DNA of 64,000 nt from the NCBI RefSeq assembly GCF_000344155.1, contig NZ_BAOQ01000001.1, positions 124,001 through 188,000 on the forward strand, given 5' to 3'. Below the pieces are notes generated by a model that worked only from the letters and a program-made list of their open reading frames with translations, made no database searches and had not been told where the DNA came from. Made by a program: the position numbers and the translations under genes. Below are positions 26,836 to 34,753 of the stretch, in pieces; the first letter of the stretch is position 1, and the number at the start of each line of letters is the position of its first letter. This DNA is from Gordonia paraffinivorans NBRC 108238 (GTDB lineage: Bacteria > Actinomycetota > Actinomycetes > Mycobacteriales > Mycobacteriaceae).

Positions 26836-27848
26836 GTGATGCGCCCGCCGATCCGATCATCGGTGTTCCGGGCCGATCACCCCGGGAGATCGCGGAGGCG
26901 CTGGTACCCGGGATCTGGCCGACCGCGGATGTGGACGGCCTGCGCACGTCGGCGCAGCGCGCCCGGGCGCTGGCCGAGTCGGTGGAACGGGTGGCCGACG
27001 TGGTGGCCTCGGCGACGTCGAAGTTCGCGGCGTTGGTGGCGGGGGAGTTCGGCGACGGCGTCGTCGCGTCGCTGACCGGTATCACCCGCACCGCACCGGA
27101 GTCCCTGCCCGAGGTGGCCGGGAGGCTGCGTGCGCTGGCATCCTCGCTCGACGACTACGCCGACGTGGTCACCGAGGCCCGCCAACAGATGTCGGCCGTC
27201 GCCCTCGTCGCCGATCGCGACCGCCTGCGCGCCGAGGTCCTCGCCGAGGCCGGCGACGCCTCGTGGCAGGTGAGTGCGGCCAGTGCCGGCCGGATGGCGT
27301 TGACGGCAGCCGGAGACGACCTCGTCGACCGGTCGGCGGAAGCCGGGCAATCGGCAGGCTCCCATGCGCCGCCCGCCGCCACGGCCGGGATGCTGCCGTT
27401 CGCCCCGATGACGGGGGCGCTGGGCGCGGCGGGTGCGGCGGCCGCCGGTGCCGCTCTCGGAGTGATCGGGCCAGATGCGGGGGAGTCGGGTGCCGGCGAC
27501 CTGGCCTGGCTGCGCCGTCGGGCCGATGCCCTGCAGGCGACGGTGCCCGCGCCGATCGCGGGGTGGTTCCGCACCGCGGTCGGGGTGGGCGTCGGTGCTC
27601 GCGGGCGACGCCTGGTGGTGGTCGGGACCAACGATCCGCAGCCCTACCAGCGGCCGGGGCTCGAACTCGCCGACGACGAGGCGTTGACCGCCGACGGGCG
27701 GGCACCGGAACTCGCCATCGTCGAACACATGAGGAGCTCGGGGATCAAGCCAGTGGCCATCGCGTCTGCGACCCCGATGGAACCGGCGACGGTGGCGGCG
27801 CTGCGGGCCGCCGACATCGTCGTGCTGGACCCCGGCAGCCCATGGTGA
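26832..27848 (+). CDS. Type VII effector-like protein with degenerate deaminase-like C-terminus
   Basis: 338 residues. The N-terminal ~150 are helical with a WPTADVDGLRTSAQRARALAESVERV start, like the secretion domains of CpnT/WXG-type effectors. An alanine/glycine-rich linker (~185-225) follows. The C-terminal ~85 residues (GTNDPQPYQRPG at 265-276, then APELAIVEHM at 291-300 and PMEPA at 315-319) follow the plan of secreted nucleotide/nucleic-acid deaminase domains. There, however, one expects H-A-E and P-C-x-x-C; here they read A-P-E and P-M-E-P-A, so the zinc ligands are missing. I infer a dead or repurposed toxin. No immunity-like gene follows: rplS is next. Family assignment is by eye. 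Confidence 0.5.
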   Translation: MSDAPADPIIGVPGRSPREIAEALVPGIWPTADVDGLRTSAQRARALAESVERVADVVASATSKFAALVAGEFGDGVVASLTGITRTAPESLPEVAGRLRALASSLDDYADVVTEARQQMSAVALVADRDRLRAEVLAEAGDASWQVSAASAGRMALTAAGDDLVDRSAEAGQSAGSHAPPAATAGMLPFAPMTGALGAAGAAAAGAALGVIGPDAGESGAGDLAWLRRRADALQATVPAPIAGWFRTAVGVGVGARGRRLVVVGTNDPQPYQRPGLELADDEALTADGRAPELAIVEHMRSSGIKPVAIASATPMEPATVAALRAADIVVLDPGSPW

Positions 27849-27890
27849 GTCCTGGTAGGGCGCGATTTCGTCGCGCGGGGGTCCCTCTGG

Positions 27891-27896
27891 CACAAT
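27891..27896 (+). promoter_or_regulatory. -10 box of rplS
   Basis: CACAAT in TCTGGCACAATAGTC, 142 bp before rplS; nearly the same as the rpsP box. The leader between this box and the rplS ATG holds no gene. Confidence 0.5.
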
Positions 27897-28038
27897 AGTC
27901 GGGTTGCCTGTCGACGACGCCCCTCACCAGGGACGCGACCGACACGGTACACCGACGACTCGGAGCACGAACCGGTCGAAGCCGCACGGCCCGCCAGGTT
28001 CCTCTGCTCAACGTTCACGCCAGACAAGGACCCGAACA

Positions 28039-28380
28039 ATGAACACGCTCGATTTCCTCGACAAGAAGTCCCTCCGCGACGACATCCCGGAGTTCGGACC
28101 CGGTGACACCCTCGACGTCCACGTCAAGGTCATCGAGGGCAGCAAGGAACGCATCCAGGTGTTCAAGGGTGTCGTGATCCGTCGCCAGGGCGGCGGCGTC
28201 CGCGAGACCTTCACCGTTCGCAAGGTCTCCTTCGGCGTCGGCGTTGAGCGCACCTTCCCGGTCCACAGCCCGAACATCGCCAAGATCGACGTCATCACCC
28301 GCGGTGACGTCCGTCGCGCCAAGCTGTACTACCTGCGCGATCTGCGTGGCAAGGCCGCGAAGATCAAGGAAAAGCGCTGA
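28039..28380 (+). CDS. rplS: 50S ribosomal protein L19
   Basis: 113 residues, at the 30S-50S interface. Full family pattern: [23 protein letters not shown] at the start, [25 protein letters not shown] in the middle and [20 protein letters not shown] at the end. ATG 28039 fits the family; the frame extends upstream to 27904 but that part is leader. Transcribed with lepB after 18 bp or separately from it. Confidence 0.98.
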   Translation: MNTLDFLDKKSLRDDIPEFGPGDTLDVHVKVIEGSKERIQVFKGVVIRRQGGGVRETFTVRKVSFGVGVERTFPVHSPNIAKIDVITRGDVRRAKLYYLRDLRGKAAKIKEKR

Positions 28381-28386
28381 CCCGTC

Positions 28387-28392
28387 TACTCT
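28387..28392 (+). promoter_or_regulatory. -10 box for lepB, leaderless spacing
   Basis: TACTCT ends 6 nt before the lepB GTG, in the 18-bp gap after rplS. Suggests a leaderless lepB transcript besides read-through from rplS. Confidence 0.4.
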
Positions 28393-28398
28393 GACGAG

Positions 28399-29256
28399 GT
28401 GGCCGACACTCAACGACCCCGCGAAGATCACGACGCAGACGATCCGGATCCCGGCAACGGCGACCCCGGTGCCGAGAAGCGCCCCTGGCGACTGAGGTCC
28501 GACACGGACGACAGTGACCAGAAGAGCTCTCGATCCGGATCGTTCCTGCGCGAAGTCGTGATCATCGTGGGGTGCGTTCTTCTTCTGACCTGGGTGCTGC
28601 AGACCTTCATCGGCCGGCAGTACGTCATCCCCTCCGAGTCGATGGAATCGACACTGATCGGGTGCGACGGATGCACCAACGACCGGATCGTCATCGACAA
28701 ACTGGTCTACCGCTTCGGTGACCCGCAGCCGGGGGACGTGGTGGTCTTCGAGGGCCCCACCGAATCCTGGAACGGCGCCTGGGTCTCGCCGCGGTCGACC
28801 AACCCGGTGATGCACAAGGTGCAGGACGTGCTGTCCTGGTTCGGTTTCGCGCCGCCGGACGAGAACGACCTCGTGAAGCGAGTCATCGCGACCGGTGGCC
28901 AGACCGTCGAGTGCCACAACGACGAAGGCGTCGGTGTGAAGGTGGACGGCAAGCCGCTGCACGAGCCGTACATCAACATGGAGTTGCAGCGACAGACCTA
29001 CGCGCTCTTCGGGTCCGCCGGTCCCGAGGGCGAGTTGCCGCCGTGTCTCGGACCCGACTTCGGGCCCATCAAGGTGCCCGAGGGCAACGTGTGGGTGATG
29101 GGCGACAACCGTCTCAACTCGCAGGACTCGCGGTACCACGTCGACGACGAGTACCAGGGCACCGTCCCCGTCGGCGACATTCGCGGCAAGGTCCGGACCG
29201 TCATCTACCCCTTCTCCCGGATCGGTGGTGTCGGTTCGTACAACCCCCAGCAGTGA
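28399..29256 (+). CDS. lepB: Signal peptidase I
   Basis: Membrane serine/lysine protease that cleaves signal peptides on the outer face. 285 residues. An acidic, disordered cytoplasmic N-terminus (~1-48), one transmembrane helix (~50-70), then the catalytic serine in IPSESMESTL near residue 79, the catalytic lysine in NDLVKRVIATGG near 159 and the GDNRLNSQDSR box near 236. Extra cysteines (CDGC, CHN, PPC) lie in the outer domain. GTG start, 18 bp after rplS. Confidence 0.96.
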   Translation: MADTQRPREDHDADDPDPGNGDPGAEKRPWRLRSDTDDSDQKSSRSGSFLREVVIIVGCVLLLTWVLQTFIGRQYVIPSESMESTLIGCDGCTNDRIVIDKLVYRFGDPQPGDVVVFEGPTESWNGAWVSPRSTNPVMHKVQDVLSWFGFAPPDENDLVKRVIATGGQTVECHNDEGVGVKVDGKPLHEPYINMELQRQTYALFGSAGPEGELPPCLGPDFGPIKVPEGNVWVMGDNRLNSQDSRYHVDDEYQGTVPVGDIRGKVRTVIYPFSRIGGVGSYNPQQ

Positions 29257-29274
29257 TGGGATGATGCGGAAACC

Positions 29275-29961
29275 ATGAGCCGGTGGCCACCACGTTCACC
29301 CATCCGGCGGGCAGCCGGACTGCGCACCTTCGAGTTCGCCCTGCACCGGCACGGTCTCGGTCCCGTCGCCGGGGTGGACGAGGCGGGTCGTGGGGCCTGC
29401 GCCGGGCCGCTCGTGGTCGCGGCCTGTGTGCTCAAACCGACCCAACTCGCCTCGCTCGCCGACCTCGACGACTCGAAGCGGCTCACCGAGAAGACCCGGG
29501 AGCAGCTGTACAGGTCGGTCACCCGGTACGCCCACGCGTGGAGCGCGGTGGTCATCGAGGCGGAGGAGATCGATCGCATCGGCATCCACGTCGCCAACAT
29601 CGAGGGAATGCGTCGGGCGATCGCGGCGCTCGACGTGCGACCCGGGTACGTGCTCTCCGACGGTTTCGCGGTGCCGGGATTGCCGGCGCCGTCGCTGCCG
29701 GTGATCGGCGGGGACGGGGCGGCCGCCTGTATCGCGGCGGCCAGCATCATCGCGAAGGTCACCAGGGATCGCATCATGGTGGCGATGGACGACGAGCTGC
29801 CGGGCTACCATTTCGCGATCCACAAGGGGTACAGCACGGCACTCCACATGGAGCGGATCGACGCCGTCGGTCCGTCGCCGCAACACCGCATGTCATACCG
29901 CAACGTGGCGGCACGAGTGGTCGCCGGAACAGAAGACGACAGGGATAGGCTTACAGGATGA
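29275..29961 (+). CDS. rnhB: Ribonuclease HII
   Basis: Cleaves the RNA strand of RNA-DNA hybrids and single ribonucleotides in DNA. 228 residues. Active-site motif [17 protein letters not shown] (Asp-Glu near residue 35), [12 protein letters not shown] near 64, the third acidic residue in VLSDGFAV near 127 and [12 protein letters not shown] near 155. Ends with HRMSYRN. ATG 29275. The stop overlaps the DUF2469 gene by ATGA. Confidence 0.96.
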   Translation: MSRWPPRSPIRRAAGLRTFEFALHRHGLGPVAGVDEAGRGACAGPLVVAACVLKPTQLASLADLDDSKRLTEKTREQLYRSVTRYAHAWSAVVIEAEEIDRIGIHVANIEGMRRAIAALDVRPGYVLSDGFAVPGLPAPSLPVIGGDGAAACIAAASIIAKVTRDRIMVAMDDELPGYHFAIHKGYSTALHMERIDAVGPSPQHRMSYRNVAARVVAGTEDDRDRLTG

Positions 29962-30269
29962 GTGCTGAGGATCTCGAGAAGTACGAAACCGAGATGGAAC
30001 TCTCTCTGTACCGCGAGTACAAGGACATCGTCGGGCAGTTCACCTACGTGGTGGAGACAGAGCGGCGCTTCTACCTTGCCAACGCGGTCGAGATGATTCC
30101 GCGCAACACCGACGGCGAGGTGTATTTCGAACTCCGGATGAGCGACGCCTGGGTCTGGGACATGTACCGGCCGGCGCGCTTCGTCAAACAGGTCCGGGTG
30201 ATCACGTTCAAGGACGTCAACATCGAGGAGCTCGAGAAGCCGGAACTGCGGCTTCCCGACGAGCCATGA
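29958..30269 (+). CDS. DUF2469 family protein
   Basis: 103-residue conserved actinobacterial protein of unknown function (Rv2901c type). It starts [23 protein letters not shown] and is rich in aromatic and acidic residues; no signal peptide or membrane segment. Always found directly after rnhB in this order; here it overlaps it by 4 bp. Confidence 0.88.
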   Translation: MSAEDLEKYETEMELSLYREYKDIVGQFTYVVETERRFYLANAVEMIPRNTDGEVYFELRMSDAWVWDMYRPARFVKQVRVITFKDVNIEELEKPELRLPDEP

Positions 30270-30292
30270 AGAGATCTTTGGTGACGCACGGT

Positions 30293-30324
30293 GTAGACAA
30301 ACCGTGAGATGTCCACAGATTCGG
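30293..30324 (+). repeat. 32-bp leader element, copy 1 (yraN)
   Basis: 25 of 32 positions match the element at 33158-33189 before comM, and both end 55 nt before the respective ATG. It holds GTAGACAA on one side and TGTCCACA on the other, two half-sites resembling DnaA boxes in opposite orientation. Function unknown. Confidence 0.6.
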
Positions 30325-30365
30325 CCGCGGCGGAGATGATCCCGCCGCGGCCGAACTGTCTGTGG
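30313..30365 (+). other. Long imperfect hairpin in the yraN leader
   Basis: Inner stem 14 bp perfect (30320-30333 with 30342-30355), outer 6-bp stem (30313-30318 with 30360-30365), with a small asymmetrical internal loop. It may end the lepB-rnhB transcript or shape the yraN leader. No U-tract. Confidence 0.55.
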
Positions 30366-30379
30366 CTGATGCTGTCGCC

Positions 30380-30784
30380 ATGAGCCGACCCGCCCGCCGT
30401 GGCAGACCCGCCGACCGACGTGCGCACATCGGGCGCCTGGGTGAGGACGCCGCCGCCGATCACGCCCGGTCACTGGGTTGGGTTGTGCTCGTGCGGAACT
30501 GGCGGAATCGATACGGCGAGCTGGACCTGATCGCGGCCGACGGCACGACGCTGGTCGTCGTGGAGGTGAAGACCCGTGCCGGACGCACGTTCGATGATCC
30601 GGTCATGGCGGTCACCCCGGCCAAGCTCTCCCGCATGCGCCGGCTGACGCGGATGTGGCTGGCCGAGCAGGAACGTCGCTGGGAGCGGATCAGATTCGAC
30701 GTCGTGGCCGTCCGGCTCGACGCCCACGAACCAGAAGACCCCGGTGGTGTGCGCATCACACACCACCGGGGCGTGCACGAGTGA
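30380..30784 (+). CDS. YraN family (UPF0102) endonuclease-like protein
   Basis: 134 residues from ATG 30380; a GTG at 30362 would add six residues. Restriction-endonuclease-like fold: GRLGEDAAADHARSLGW, then NRYGELDLIAADGTTLVVVEVKTR with the D-x(n)-E-x-K metal site (GELDLIA... VEVKTR, residues ~45-65). Linked by genome context to DNA uptake and recombination; in mycobacteria it is directly followed by comM (Rv2898c-Rv2897c), but here two minus-strand genes lie between. Confidence 0.85.
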   Translation: MSRPARRGRPADRRAHIGRLGEDAAADHARSLGWVVLVRNWRNRYGELDLIAADGTTLVVVEVKTRAGRTFDDPVMAVTPAKLSRMRRLTRMWLAEQERRWERIRFDVVAVRLDAHEPEDPGGVRITHHRGVHE

Positions 30785-30797
30785 CAGAGTCCGGGAA

Positions 30798-32105
30798 CTA
30801 CAGCTTGCTCAGATCGGAGCGGATGAGCATCACGTTGTAGTCGCTCCACCGTGAGGCGTTGAAGTACAGGTACTTGCCCGTATCTGTGGCCTTCAACGCC
30901 GGCGAGGTCGGGAGCATCATCGGCGCGTAGAGCACCGGGTTGCCCGCCGGCACGATGGTCCTGGGGTTGCTCCACGGGCCCTGCGGGTTGTCCGCGGTGC
31001 GGAGGCGGATGCCGTTGTCGCAGTCGAGCATGATGTATTTGTTCAGGTACGGACTCCAGGACACGGACAGTTCGGTGACCGGCTGGGTGACGACGCGTGC
31101 CGAGCCGTCGTCGGGGATCTCGCTGATGTTGTCGACCCAGCCGCGAGACGAGCCCGCCCAGTACTCGTACCTGTCGAGATGGAGGATGTCCTCGGGCTTG
31201 AACCGGGCGAGGAATGCGGCGCCGAATCGTCCGTTGGGCGTGCCGAACTGGTAGATGTGATCGTCGCCCGGTTTCCCGCGTGCGTATGCGTTCTGCTGGA
31301 ACTTGCCGTTGTTGTACTCGGCGGGCGGCAGGTCGAACGGAAGGGCCAGCGAGACCGGCAGCGGGGAGTTGACGAGGATGGTGCTCTGGTCGGTGACCCA
31401 GGTCTGGCCGTTGTTGTCGGAGTAGGCGATCGCAGAGAAGTTGGTGTCCCAGTTGCCCGTCGAGCCCCACTTACGGACCGACATGTAGTTGATGTACTGC
31501 CGGTGTCCTCCGCCGGGGAGGGGAAGGGAGATCGCCGCGGTGGGGATCGTCGTGACCTCGACGAAGTCCAGACCGAGCGAGGGGATGAGTTCCTGCGCGT
31601 AGTTCGGTTCGCCGGGGGCGATCACGGTGCCCGAGTTCGCGTCTCCCGCAACGCCATCCGGGATGGTGATCGTGTCGTCGGAGAAGTCGTCGTCATCGGT
31701 GCGTAGCAGGACGTTGTGGCGCCATTGCTGTCCGGCGACGGTGCAGTTGCCGAAGGTGTCGCCGAATGCCATGAGCGTCTGCCCGCTGCCGTTGTCCCAG
31801 GCGATGCCGAGGTCGGTGCCGCTGATGGCGAAGCGGTTGTAGGTGTCGTTGTTGCTCTTCGGTCCGGTGACCCAGCTCAACACCTTGGAGATGGTCCCGC
31901 TGTAGGCGGGGAGCGGCCCCTGCGGGCCCTGCGGCTGGGCGCTGGGTTCGGACGAACCGAATCCCTGGCTCGAACCGCTTCCGGAGTTGCCGCAGGGCGA
32001 GGCCTCGGCGACACCGGTTCCGGCGGACAGGACGACAGCGGAGGCGCCGATCGCTACGGCTGTTGCCAGCGCCAGTCGGACACCTTTGGTGGAACGGCTG
32101 GGCAC
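30798..32105 (-). CDS. Secreted DUF4185 protein, predicted GH183 endo-D-arabinanase
   Basis: 435 residues with a signal peptide (basic start, hydrophobic ~10-30, cleavage after VAEA near 35). After a Ser/Gln/Pro-rich linker, the DUF4185 domain starts near residue 70 with a five-bladed propeller pattern: GTDLGIAWDNG, MAFGDTFGN, NYMSVRKWGSTGNWDTNFSA, SDNNGQTWV and SPYLNKYIMLDCDNGIRLRTA. DUF4185 enzymes were recently grouped as GH183, which cut the D-arabinan of arabinogalactan and lipoarabinomannan. The catalytic acids are not assigned here. GTG start at 32105, upstream AT-rich region with a 13-bp direct repeat. Inserted with bluB between yraN and comM. Confidence 0.8.
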   Translation of the reverse strand: MPSRSTKGVRLALATAVAIGASAVVLSAGTGVAEASPCGNSGSGSSQGFGSSEPSAQPQGPQGPLPAYSGTISKVLSWVTGPKSNNDTYNRFAISGTDLGIAWDNGSGQTLMAFGDTFGNCTVAGQQWRHNVLLRTDDDDFSDDTITIPDGVAGDANSGTVIAPGEPNYAQELIPSLGLDFVEVTTIPTAAISLPLPGGGHRQYINYMSVRKWGSTGNWDTNFSAIAYSDNNGQTWVTDQSTILVNSPLPVSLALPFDLPPAEYNNGKFQQNAYARGKPGDDHIYQFGTPNGRFGAAFLARFKPEDILHLDRYEYWAGSSRGWVDNISEIPDDGSARVVTQPVTELSVSWSPYLNKYIMLDCDNGIRLRTADNPQGPWSNPRTIVPAGNPVLYAPMMLPTSPALKATDTGKYLYFNASRWSDYNVMLIRSDLSKL

Positions 32106-32126
32106 TCAGGACCTCCGCGTGACAGG

Positions 32127-32166
32127 TGTTACTGAAGTTATTGACGTGACTATTGTTACTAAAGTT
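32127..32166 (-). promoter_or_regulatory. Two 13-bp direct repeats upstream of the GH183 gene
   Basis: TGTTACTRAAGTT (plus strand) at 32127-32139 and 32154-32166, one mismatch, 27 bp from start to start, in a notably AT-rich stretch right before the gene. Looks like an operator or activator site; regulator unknown. Confidence 0.5.
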
Positions 32167-32204
32167 GTGTCACGGTACGTGTCTCAGCGGGTCACGATCC
32201 GGTG

Positions 32205-32870
32205 TCAGCGGATGAGATGGCGCGACTCGGCGTCTGTGCGCGATTGCCAGCCGACTCGTTCGAGTTCGGGGATGTCGCTCTCTCGCTCCGGGTAGCCGAT
32301 GCACAGGTAGGCGACCAGCTTCCAGCGCGGTGGGACACCGAGTGCCGCGGTCACCTCGTCGGGGTCGAGGATGGACACCCAGCCGACGCCGACGCCGCGG
32401 GCACGGGCGGCGAGCCACATGGTCGTGATCGCCGCGACCACCGAATATTCGAGGGTCTCCGGGACGGTCTGGCGGCCGAGCCCGTGGCCCTGGGCGGGTT
32501 CGGGGTCGCAGAAGACGGCCAGATGAACCGGTGCGTCGTCGAGTCCGGCGAGTTTCAACGACGAGTACAGCTGCGCGCGCTCGCCCGAGTAGCCGTCGAG
32601 TGCCTGCGAATTGCAGCGGATGAAGCTGTCGCGCACGACTTCTCGGGCGGTGGTCGTCTGCACCTCGACCCACCGCCAGGGTTGGCTGTTGCCGACCGAC
32701 GGCGACAGTTCGGCGGCCTCGAGGATCTCGGGGAGGAGGTGGGCGGGGAGAGGCTCGCGACTGAACCGGCGGACGTCACGCCGCCAGCGGAAGAGTCGGT
32801 CGAGATCGTCGACGAAGGTTGTGTCGAAGGTTCCGTCGTCGACGGTCCCGGCCGCCGTCTGCATGCTCAT
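32205..32870 (-). CDS. bluB: 5,6-dimethylbenzimidazole synthase
   Basis: Nitroreductase-fold enzyme that breaks down FMNH2 with O2 to make 5,6-dimethylbenzimidazole, the lower ligand of vitamin B12. 221 residues from ATG 32870, with GGGAG upstream; the frame is open further upstream but is not family-like. BluB hallmarks: LFRWRRDVRRF near residue 27, LSPSVGNSQPWRWVEV near 55, CDPEPAQGHGLGRQTVPE near 125 and ARGVGVGWVSILDP near 155. A -10 box TATGGT is at 32899-32904 on the minus strand. I looked for a cobalamin riboswitch upstream and saw none. Cobalamin-pathway relatives here are cobQ and the chelatase at the right end. Confidence 0.92.
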   Translation of the reverse strand: MSMQTAAGTVDDGTFDTTFVDDLDRLFRWRRDVRRFSREPLPAHLLPEILEAAELSPSVGNSQPWRWVEVQTTTAREVVRDSFIRCNSQALDGYSGERAQLYSSLKLAGLDDAPVHLAVFCDPEPAQGHGLGRQTVPETLEYSVVAAITTMWLAARARGVGVGWVSILDPDEVTAALGVPPRWKLVAYLCIGYPERESDIPELERVGWQSRTDAESRHLIR

Positions 32871-33157
32871 CTGTGTCGTCTCCCGTCCCTCGCACCACAC
32901 CATACTCAGGGGGCAGGGCCTTCCCGGATCTCGAGACACGGGCGTGCCCGCGTCTTGCGGTGCCGGTGACGGTGGTGAACGGCGACGTGAGCATCGGTGC
33001 CGGAGTGCGAAACCCGGGCTGCACAGGGCACCATCCCGATTTCTGTCGCATGCGTACGAATGCGGAGTCGGCGACATCAATCGAGGTCGCATCGGCGGAT
33101 CGATGTCGCCTGCGACATCGACGCCGACACTCGTCCGGTCCCTCTCGGCGACATGTC
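32871..33157. promoter_or_regulatory. bluB-comM divergent intergenic region
   Basis: Gene-free. Minus-strand -10 TATGGT at 32899-32904 for bluB. Further right, inverted copies of GGCGACATC (33070-33078) and GATGTCGCC (33102-33110), with another GCGACATCG at 33112. Meaning unknown. Confidence 0.4.
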
Positions 33158-33189
33158 GTGGACAACCCGTGAACCATCCACAGATCCGG
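33158..33189 (+). repeat. 32-bp leader element, copy 2 (comM)
   Basis: Partner of 30293-30324. Carries GTGGACAA and ATCCACA, DnaA-box-like half-sites in opposite orientation. Ends 55 nt before the comM ATG, exactly as copy 1 does before yraN. Confidence 0.6.
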
Positions 33190-33203
33190 TCCCGCCGACC
33201 GGT

Positions 33204-33233
33204 GGGTGAGGGTCGGAGTCGTCGTCCTCACCC
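33204..33233 (+). other. Hairpin in the comM leader
   Basis: Perfect 8-bp stem, 33204-33211 with 33226-33233, placed between the 32-bp element and the ATG, as a hairpin is in the yraN leader although the stem sequences differ. Confidence 0.5.
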
Positions 33234-33244
33234 ATGCTGTCCCC

Positions 33245-34753
33245 ATGTTGGGGCAAACACAGGCGGTGGGGCTCAACGCCTTTGCCGCGCGCGTCGTCGA
33301 CGTGCAGGCGAGCATCAGTTCGGGGTTGCCCGGGTTCTCGGTGACCGGAAACCCGGACGCGTCGGTGCGCGAGGCACGTGATCGGGTGCGTGCGGCGATC
33401 CGGAACTCGGGGCTCAGCTTCCCGGAGCTGAAGGTGACGGTGGCGCTGTCGCCGGCCGACATGCCGAAGGTGGGTTCCGGATTCGATCTCGCCATGGCGG
33501 TGGCGATCCTGGCCGCCACCGACCAGGTCGCCTCCGAGATGCTCGCGTCGACGGTCTTCCTCGGTGAGCTCGGTCTCGACGGCAGGCTCCGGCCGATCCG
33601 TGGGGTGCTGCCCGCGGTGATCGCGGCGCGCCAGGCGGGGTACCGGCGAGCGGTCGTCCCCATCGAGACGATCGCGGAGGCGGCTCTGGTCGAGGGAATG
33701 GACGTCGGCGGCGCGTCGGACCTCGGCGAGGTGACGCGTTGGCTCGAGGGCGACCACGTACTCGACACGGTGCACGCGGCGCCGGTCACCCAGGCGCCGC
33801 CGGTGCCCGACATGGCCGATGTCGTCGGCCAGCACGAGGCGCGCTACGCACTCGAGATCGCCGCGGCCGGAGCGCATCACGTCCTCATGACCGGGCCGCC
33901 AGGCATCGGCAAGACCATGCTCGCCCGACGGTTGCCGGGCATCCTGCCACCGCTCGGGCTCGAGGACTCACTCGAGGTGACGGCCATCCACTCGCTGGTG
34001 GGAGAGCTGTCCCCGGGACGCCCGCTCATCACCGAGCCGCCGTTCGTCGCACCGCACCACAGCTCGTCGACCACCGCACTGCTCGGCGGCGGAACAGGAT
34101 TCGCCCGGCCGGGTGCGGTCTCCAAAGCGCATCGAGGCGTGCTGTTCCTGGACGAGTGCGCCGAGATGGGCAGCCACGTGCTGGAATCACTTCGGGAACC
34201 CCTCGAGGACGGGGAGGTCCGCGTCCCCCGACGCGACGGCGTCGCCACGTATCCCGCCCGATTCCAGCTGATCCTCGCGGCGAACCCGTGCCCGTGCGCG
34301 CCCGCGCACGATGTCGACTGCGTCTGCAGCGCCGTCGTACGACGCCGCTACCTCGGGAAGCTGTCGGGCCCGCTCATGGACCGGGTCGACATCCGCGTGC
34401 GCATGGATCCGCCCGGTAACACGGCCCTCATGAGCGGGTCGGGGGAATCGAGCGCCGAGGTCCGGACGCGGGTCACCGCGGCACGCGCGGCGGCGGTCGA
34501 ACGCTGGTCCGAATTCGGTTGGCGCACCAACGCCGAGGTCCCCGGCTCGGCTCTGCGGCAGAAGTTCCCACTGCCGCCGGAGGTGCTGCGCCCCATCGAA
34601 CTGTTCCTGCGCGACGGCCGCGTCACCGCGCGCGGAGCAGACCGCGCTCTTCGTCTCGCCTGGACGCTGTGCGACCTGCGCGGCGCCGAGCGGCCCGTCG
34701 AAGACGATGTGGCACAAGCGCTCCTGTACCGCGACCGGGGAGCGAGCTGGTGA
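33245..34753 (+). CDS. comM: YifB/ComM family AAA+ ATPase
   Basis: Hexameric helicase that promotes branch migration during natural transformation in other bacteria. 502 residues from ATG 33245, at the family start (LGQTQAVGLNAFAARVVDVQ). N-terminal Lon-like domain with GLPGFSVTGNPDASVREARDRVRAA; Walker A GPPGIGKTMLARRLPG near residue 218; Walker B VLFLDECAEM near 300; NPCPC zinc-type cluster (NPCPCAPAHDVDCVC) near 345; ends with an AAA lid. GTGA overlap with dprA. A GTG at 33206 in frame is less likely, as it lies in the leader hairpin. Confidence 0.93.
   Translation: MLGQTQAVGLNAFAARVVDVQASISSGLPGFSVTGNPDASVREARDRVRAAIRNSGLSFPELKVTVALSPADMPKVGSGFDLAMAVAILAATDQVASEMLASTVFLGELGLDGRLRPIRGVLPAVIAARQAGYRRAVVPIETIAEAALVEGMDVGGASDLGEVTRWLEGDHVLDTVHAAPVTQAPPVPDMADVVGQHEARYALEIAAAGAHHVLMTGPPGIGKTMLARRLPGILPPLGLEDSLEVTAIHSLVGELSPGRPLITEPPFVAPHHSSSTTALLGGGTGFARPGAVSKAHRGVLFLDECAEMGSHVLESLREPLEDGEVRVPRRDGVATYPARFQLILAANPCPCAPAHDVDCVCSAVVRRRYLGKLSGPLMDRVDIRVRMDPPGNTALMSGSGESSAEVRTRVTAARAAAVERWSEFGWRTNAEVPGSALRQKFPLPPEVLRPIELFLRDGRVTARGADRALRLAWTLCDLRGAERPVEDDVAQALLYRDRGASW

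Noticed and set aside
32871..33157. Cobalamin riboswitch before bluB
   Set aside because: No B12-box-like sequence seen on either strand; a simple promoter and ribosome binding site suffice.
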